Origin: JAYEHL01 sp041653935 | GTDB taxonomy: Bacteria > Chloroflexota > Dehalococcoidia > E44-bin15 | Assembly (NCBI GenBank): GCA_041653935.1 | Contig: JBAZEO010000002.1 | Location: 186,001 to 250,000, forward strand | Direction of reading: 5' to 3' | DNA length: 64,000 bases | Shown: piece after piece, positions 59,376 to 64,000 of the stretch | How positions within the stretch are numbered: the first letter of the stretch is position 1 | How the letters are laid out: every line of letters starts with the position of its first letter | Notes under the pieces: generated by a model | Told to the model about the DNA's origin: nothing | The model's input: the letters and a program-made list of their open reading frames with translations, nothing else | The model's database searches: none | Made by a program: the position numbers and the translations under genes

Positions 59376-60893
59376 ATGAAAATTATGAATATCAAAATGC
59401 TCATGGGGATAGGATTAGCCCTGATGCTGCTAATCGGATTAGCGTCCGGCATCTTCACGGCGGCGCCGGCTGCCGCCGCGGGAACCACGAGCGTGACTAT
59501 AACCAAGTACGATGCTTACGGCAACATAATCGGCACTGCTACAGTGGACTACCTCTGGATGGAGGCCAATCTGCCTGTCCAGAGCGACGGGACGGTCCGC
59601 TACTATGCTCAAGGCCCCACATTCGATAACACCAATTTCAACACGATATGGAACCCGGCCGAGAACGTCAATGTGGAGAGCCGGGACTACGGTCGTCCCA
59701 AAGGAACAGACGTCAAAGACCTGTGCGACCTTGCAGGCGGCGCTGCCCCGGGCGATACCATCAAGATCAAGGCCGCCGACAACTTCTACAAGTGGTTCGA
59801 CTACGAGGATGTCTACAACCCGGAACCTGAGCAGGGCAAGCTGGTGGTTTGCTGGTACAACGCCGACTTCGGCGGCTATGTGCCGACATACGATACGGGC
59901 ATGCGGCTGCTATTCTTCGCCGATACCAGCGTGAATCCTATGGGCTGGCATGCCTTTGGCGACTGGGACATGCATGAGACCCTGCCCGAATCGCGCTGGC
60001 ACTACTACTCCGGGATATGGCCTTCCAGCAGCGGGCTGTCCGTACAGATAGTCTCCAAAATCGAGATATATGAGCCCAACCTCATCTCATGCGACGCCTC
60101 AGGCAACGCCAAGGATAGCTTCGCTCCGGGCGAGACGGTATATGTTAAAGGACTCGGCCTGGCGGCCAGCACCAGCTACAAGCTCTGGATTCAGGCCGAG
60201 CCGGTGTCCAACAACAAGCTGTCGATTGTGGCTGGCAACGATCCTGTCCTGCTGCCCGCGTACGAATTCAATACAGGGAACGATCCTTCCAGCGCGCAGG
60301 AGACCGTCACCACCAGCGTCAGCGGCGACTTCAGCCCGACGGCGATCTGGACCATATCGACTTCGGCCACTCCCCAGAAATATGACATCGTTGCCGACAG
60401 CCAGGCTTTGGGGACAATCGGAAAATATGACTCCAAGGACTACATCGACAACCCCGGATGGGAAGGATTCAGGGTAACTGAGGCCCCGCTGACGATAACC
60501 GCCGGCGCCGGGGATAATGGATCGATCGATCCGTCCGGCGATGTGACGGTAGACTACGGTTCCAGCCAGACTTTCGATATCACGGCGGATCCGGGCTACC
60601 ATGTCGCGGACGTGCTGGTGGATGGCAGCTCGGTAGGAGCGGTCACCAGCTACGAGTTCACCAATGTAACTGCCGACCACACCATTTCGGCCAGCTTCGC
60701 CTCTGATTCAACGGCGCCCGACTGGGACCTGAACGGCGACCATATCTGCAATATCGGCGATGTGGTGGTCATCGGCCTGCACTGGGGCCAGACCGGAACG
60801 CCGGGCTGGATTCCGCAGGATGTAAATAACGACGGAATCATCAACATCGGCGATGTGGTGGTGATCGGGTTGCACTGGGGAGAAAGCTGGTAA
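59376..60893 (+). CDS. Secreted SUOX-like-domain, repeat and dockerin protein
   Basis: A 505-residue exported protein with signal peptide (hydrophobic 8-26, AAPAAAAG cleavage area). Residues about 40-235 form a domain with KGTDVKDLCDLAGGAAPGD, YKWFDYEDVYNP and TGMRLLFFAD, resembling a reduced sulfite-oxidase/molybdopterin-binding fold. The Cys that would bind Mo is not obvious. An Ig-like region follows (240-368), then a bacterial repeat domain (ITAGAGDNGSIDPSGDV, about 373-440) and a dockerin with two calcium loops (DLNGDHICNIGD and DVNNDGIINIGD, 446-505). AGGGGG precedes the ATG. It probably binds a cohesin-bearing partner on the surface. The fold assignment is from memory of similar proteins. 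Confidence 0.7.
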   Translation: MKIMNIKMLMGIGLALMLLIGLASGIFTAAPAAAAGTTSVTITKYDAYGNIIGTATVDYLWMEANLPVQSDGTVRYYAQGPTFDNTNFNTIWNPAENVNVESRDYGRPKGTDVKDLCDLAGGAAPGDTIKIKAADNFYKWFDYEDVYNPEPEQGKLVVCWYNADFGGYVPTYDTGMRLLFFADTSVNPMGWHAFGDWDMHETLPESRWHYYSGIWPSSSGLSVQIVSKIEIYEPNLISCDASGNAKDSFAPGETVYVKGLGLAASTSYKLWIQAEPVSNNKLSIVAGNDPVLLPAYEFNTGNDPSSAQETVTTSVSGDFSPTAIWTISTSATPQKYDIVADSQALGTIGKYDSKDYIDNPGWEGFRVTEAPLTITAGAGDNGSIDPSGDVTVDYGSSQTFDITADPGYHVADVLVDGSSVGAVTSYEFTNVTADHTISASFASDSTAPDWDLNGDHICNIGDVVVIGLHWGQTGTPGWIPQDVNNDGIINIGDVVVIGLHWGESW

Positions 60894-60949
60894 GGGAACA
60901 CGATTGAACCCTGATTTGCGAGATATTTATATGAATAAGGAAACAGTTG

Positions 60950-61070
60950 AAAGAAAGGAGCGCGGAGCCGACAGTCTGCGTCTGGTGGCGGATGAGCAGT
61001 CACTAGTCCGATCCAACCGAGGGTTGATCGCTGAAAAGCGGGAGGGGAAACACCGATGTTTCGGCGATAG
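60950..61070 (+). ncRNA. Structured leader of unknown class
   Basis: CGATC-c-AACC/GGTTGATCG (loop GAG, 61009-61030) and GAAACA-CCGA-TGTTTC (61047-61062) are strong hairpins in the 242-base gap before the next secreted protein. CGCGGA/TCTGCG may form a further stem. It does not match elements 1-3 and I do not recognise the class. Confidence 0.4.
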
Positions 61071-61138
61071 TGCGTTTCACGACCGCGGAGTCGTTCCTGG
61101 AAACTCATATTAGAGAAAAAGAAAGGAAAGGAAATGCG

Positions 61139-61804
61139 ATGACTGTGAAAATCAACTCGGTAACCAGATGGTTTAGAATCCTGAGCGTTGTGGTGCTGCT
61201 GGCCGGCATGATGGCGATGATGCCGGCTAAACCGGCGGAAGCGGCCACAAACAGCATTATCGTCAATCTATACAATACCGACTCGGAGCTAGTAGAGAGC
61301 ATTACGCTGAACCTGACCCAGATCAAGGCTCTACCGGTGCAGGGCAATGGAAGCACCCACTACTATCACCAGGGGCCTACGTTTAACGAAAGCGACATTT
61401 GGGATGAGAGCGAGACAGTAAACCTGAAAGACATGGGCGCTCTCAAAGGCGCAGATGTTAAGGACTTCTGCGAGGCTCTGAACGCCACGGTGCCCAGCGA
61501 TGCCCATATCGAGATAAAGGCTTCGGATAGTTTCGCCAAGACTTTTGACTACGACGACATCTACAATCCCGAAGCCAGGCAGGGGAAGCTGGTCATCTGC
61601 TATGAGAAGGATGGGGTTGAGGTCTCGACATGGTCCGACGGGATGCGGCTTGTGTTCTTCGCCGATGACTGCGTTTTCGGCAACTGGGACATGCACGAGA
61701 CTTTGGATGAGGATGAGTGGCATTTGTACAGCGGAGTATGGCCGTCTACGCACGGACTCTCCGTTAAGTATGTAAGCCAGATCAATATCTATGATCAGGA
61801 ATAA
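61139..61804 (+). CDS. Secreted protein with a SUOX-like domain only
   Basis: A 221-residue exported protein. The ATG at 61139 is preferred over upstream in-frame codons because AAAGGAAAGGAAA precedes it and a signal peptide (VVLLAGMMAMMPAKPAEA) follows. The mature part is homologous to the N-terminal domain of the preceding gene: KGADVKDFCEALNATVPSD, FAKTFDYDDIYNP, DGMRLVFFADD and GNWDMHETL match in order. The downstream repeat and dockerin modules are missing. It likely represents the stand-alone form of the domain. Ligand and reaction unknown; if it holds molybdopterin it must do so without the usual Cys. Confidence 0.7.
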   Translation: MTVKINSVTRWFRILSVVVLLAGMMAMMPAKPAEAATNSIIVNLYNTDSELVESITLNLTQIKALPVQGNGSTHYYHQGPTFNESDIWDESETVNLKDMGALKGADVKDFCEALNATVPSDAHIEIKASDSFAKTFDYDDIYNPEARQGKLVICYEKDGVEVSTWSDGMRLVFFADDCVFGNWDMHETLDEDEWHLYSGVWPSTHGLSVKYVSQINIYDQE

Positions 61805-61906
61805 GAGATAAGCCGAGGTCATCGGGGTCCCCTCCCGCGATGATCCTCTTGAGAAACGATACGGTTTTGATGATACGGGATCACTTTATAAAACAAAGGA
61901 GGAAAA

Positions 61907-63943
61907 ATGCAAAGGAACATAAAAGTGAAGGGGTTGCCGGGCAGATTGCTGGCGATAGCGATGGCGCTCGGTGTCTTACTAACCCTGGTCTTGCCGACGG
62001 CAGTGAGCGCAGAGGTAGTTACTTATACCATCACCGCCAGCGCCGGTGCCAACGGATCGATAGCCCCTTCCGGAGATGTGGTGGTCAGCGAGGGTGCCAG
62101 CCAGAGCTTTACCATTAGCCCTGACACCAGCTATCGCGTGGCGGATGTCTTGGTGGATGGCGGCTCTGTAGGCGCTGTAACCAGCTACACATTCACCGGC
62201 GTCACTGCCGTTCACACCATAGCGGCTACCTTTGAACCAGTGCAGACATGGTATGTGGACGACTCCGGCGGTGCCGACTTCACCACCATCGGGGCAGCGG
62301 TAACCGCGGCAAAAGTATGCGATACCATCATAGTTCGGGATGGAACCTACAATGAGAACATCTACATTGACAATAAGGAGATTCCGGGAACTCCGCTGGG
62401 AGAGCCCGGAGCCGCCTTTACTCATAAACGGTGGGGCCTCACTCTACGGTCGGAGAATGGCCGAGATGCTGTTACCGTCAACACATACTTAACCTCAAAG
62501 GCCGTTTTTATTATAGAAATACCTCAAATCACGATTGACGGCTTCACTATAAACGGCACCTCAAGCTACAGCTGGTCCGGAATCAGCGTGTCCAGCAGCA
62601 CAACTAACGGATTCTATACCTTTACTAATAATGCCTTTAATGATGTAGCCAGCGGGATAAGTCTGGGAGAGTCCCGCGCCGGTTACAGCACGGTCTCCAA
62701 TAACGTCATATCTCTGGTGAACTACATGGCTGCGGGCCAATGCATAAGTCTAAAAAACAGCAACAACAATATCATAATCAATAACACCTGCCGCGATAGC
62801 GGTCATCGAAGCGGCACTTCCGGCATCTATATGCAGCGTAGCAGCTCATCCTACAGTTGTACCAACAATACGGTTTCCGGAAACACCTTTGACGGCTGCG
62901 GAAACGGCGTCTACCTATACTCGGCGGCAGCCAACAACATTTTTAACAACACCATAACCAATAGTAAGTACGGCATATACCTGAAGAGTTCCTCCTCGCT
63001 CAAAGCTGCGGATAATATCCTCTACGCGAACAACGTTATCAACAGCACAACCGCCAATGTCTATTTTGCCGATACTTACTCACTCACCAACTACTGGAAC
63101 TCCCAGACGGCGCAGACTTACGAGTTCAACGGCGCTTCGTACACCGGCCAGGTCGGCAACTACTGGAGCAACTATGCCGGCGCGGACGCCGATAGCAACG
63201 GCATCGGGGATACCGCCTATCAGACCCGCACCAGCCCGGCGGAATACGACAACTATCCTCTGAACGGGCAATGGGTCGGCGGAGTAGTTATGCCTGTGGC
63301 AGCCTTCACTGCCGATGTAACCAGCGGCACTGCACCGCTCACCGTGCATTTCACTGACCAGTCGAAGGGAAGCCCGACAAGCTGGGCCTGGGATTTCGAC
63401 AACAATGGCGTAACGGACAGCACCGATCAGAATCCGACACACGTCTATTCTGCCGGCACATACACAGTGAAACTCACAATCGCCAACTCTGCCAACAGCG
63501 ACGACGAGATAAAGACGGACTATATCACGGTTGCTATACCCACCTACACCATCACCGCCAGCGCCGGAGCCCATGGCTCGATAGATCCTTCCGGCAGTGT
63601 AGTGGTTAACAGCGGTGACAGCCAGAGCTTCTCCATCGCCGCTGACAGCGGATATCACGTAGCTGACGTGCTGGTGGATGGCGGTTCTGTAGGCGCGGTA
63701 ACCAGCTATGAATTCACCGGCGTTACAGCCGCCCACACCATCTCAGCCAGCTTCGCCGAGACTGTCCCCGACTGGGACCTGAACGGCGACCACATCTGCA
63801 ACATCGGAGATGTGGTGGTCATCGGCCTGCACTGGGGCCAGACGGGAACGCCCGGCTGGATTCCGCAGGACTTGAATAACGACGGAACTATTAACATCGG
63901 TGACATCGTGGTAATAGGACTGCACTGGGGGGAAAGCTGGTAA
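61907..63943 (+). CDS. Secreted beta-helix, PKD and dockerin surface protein
   Basis: A 678-residue exported protein with signal peptide ending TAVSAEV (about residue 29). Domains in order: bacterial repeat (TYTITASAGANGSIAPSGD, about 31-105); right-handed parallel beta-helix of NosD/pectate-lyase type (about 115-460, with many GIYLKSSSSL and NNTITNSKYG rungs); PKD domain (VAAFTADVTSGTAPLTVHFTD to SAGTYTVKL, about 465-545); a second bacterial repeat (about 547-617); and a dockerin (620-678). AAAGGAGGA precedes the ATG. The beta-helix may bind or cleave polysaccharide, but no catalytic residues can be assigned. The repeat plus dockerin end is nearly identical to that of the 59376 protein. Confidence 0.85.
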   Translation: MQRNIKVKGLPGRLLAIAMALGVLLTLVLPTAVSAEVVTYTITASAGANGSIAPSGDVVVSEGASQSFTISPDTSYRVADVLVDGGSVGAVTSYTFTGVTAVHTIAATFEPVQTWYVDDSGGADFTTIGAAVTAAKVCDTIIVRDGTYNENIYIDNKEIPGTPLGEPGAAFTHKRWGLTLRSENGRDAVTVNTYLTSKAVFIIEIPQITIDGFTINGTSSYSWSGISVSSSTTNGFYTFTNNAFNDVASGISLGESRAGYSTVSNNVISLVNYMAAGQCISLKNSNNNIIINNTCRDSGHRSGTSGIYMQRSSSSYSCTNNTVSGNTFDGCGNGVYLYSAAANNIFNNTITNSKYGIYLKSSSSLKAADNILYANNVINSTTANVYFADTYSLTNYWNSQTAQTYEFNGASYTGQVGNYWSNYAGADADSNGIGDTAYQTRTSPAEYDNYPLNGQWVGGVVMPVAAFTADVTSGTAPLTVHFTDQSKGSPTSWAWDFDNNGVTDSTDQNPTHVYSAGTYTVKLTIANSANSDDEIKTDYITVAIPTYTITASAGAHGSIDPSGSVVVNSGDSQSFSIAADSGYHVADVLVDGGSVGAVTSYEFTGVTAAHTISASFAETVPDWDLNGDHICNIGDVVVIGLHWGQTGTPGWIPQDLNNDGTINIGDIVVIGLHWGESW

Positions 63944-64000
63944 ATAGAACTGGGTTTATAGGTATAGAAATTGAACGGTAGAATCCATCGTTTGATACGG
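63944..64000 (+). other. Sequence after the last gene
   Basis: 57 bases remain to the window edge. Nothing is recognised. Confidence 0.3.

Noticed and set aside
60904..61113. 69-codon ORF in the leader of the second secreted protein
   Set aside because: It has no ribosome-binding site, overlaps strong hairpins and shows no protein-like pattern. A structured untranslated leader is more likely.

Overview
The window looks like chromosomal DNA of an anaerobic bacterium. The mix of genes suggests Chloroflexota, class Dehalococcoidia, or a close relative: indolepyruvate:ferredoxin oxidoreductase with phenylacetate-CoA ligase, an electron-bifurcating NuoEF/GltD-type complex, GH57 alpha-glucan enzymes, CrtI-like and ketosteroid-dehydrogenase-like flavoproteins, and secreted dockerin proteins. 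This placement is inference, because no rRNA or other phylogenetic marker was found, and no tRNA gene was recognised.

Layout. 0-7.3 kb: the 3' end of a CrtI-like oxidoreductase, a SemiSWEET transporter, three tandem paralogous SDR epimerases, a convergent molybdopterin oxidoreductase, a small membrane protein and an Ogt-type DNA methyltransferase. 7.4-16.7 kb: a coherent amino-acid uptake and oxidation block, made of a Liv-type ABC transporter (binding lipoprotein, two permeases, two ATPases), iorA/iorB, paaK and a double-ACT protein. 16.7-21.0 kb: an inserted-looking, partly AT-rich island with a 94-aa orphan, a SIR2 protein plus HerA-type ATPase (the pairing of known SIR2-HerA anti-phage systems), and two overlapping Holliday-junction-resolvase-related (PF10107-like) genes, the second without the catalytic signature. 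21.0-24.5 kb: aminotransferase, lone ribbon-helix-helix protein, DAHP synthase and hotdog thioesterase, all on the minus strand. 24.5-36.5 kb: a secreted lipoprotein and an alpha-glucan cluster with glycogen phosphorylase, four GH57 proteins and a glycosyltransferase. 36.5-47.3 kb: an orphan protein, an alpha/beta hydrolase, a short leader ORF with terminator, then a NuoE-NuoF-(NuoG N-terminus/GltD fusion) operon resembling the Sporomusa-type (Stn) transhydrogenase, an EthD-like protein and two FAD oxidoreductases. 47.3-58.3 kb: a DUF6629 membrane protein, a DEAD-box helicase, orphans, a DUF4062 protein, dnaE and folC. 58.3-64 kb: a 1-kb non-coding stretch with three related structured RNA elements (best guess: molybdenum-cofactor riboswitch-like), then three secreted proteins. 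Two of those carry a sulfite-oxidase-fold-like domain, and two end in near-identical repeat plus dockerin modules.

Interspersed repeats are frequent. The main family is a 100-180-bp element of three to four consecutive hairpins (16.1, 23.9, 38.0, 45.6, 48.8 reversed and truncated, 56.9 and 58.4 kb). Its stems change in a compensatory way between copies. A second family consists of paired palindromes bounded by GTAGGGGC/GCCCCTAC, and two inverted copies of one member bracket 47.5-51.1 kb.

The most notable candidates are: (1) the SIR2-HerA island with a paired active/inactive PF10107 gene set and a shared 14-bp upstream motif; (2) the three tandem riboswitch-like RNAs, two ending in terminators with no gene behind them, ahead of secreted molybdopterin-fold-like proteins; (3) the covarying hairpin repeat family.
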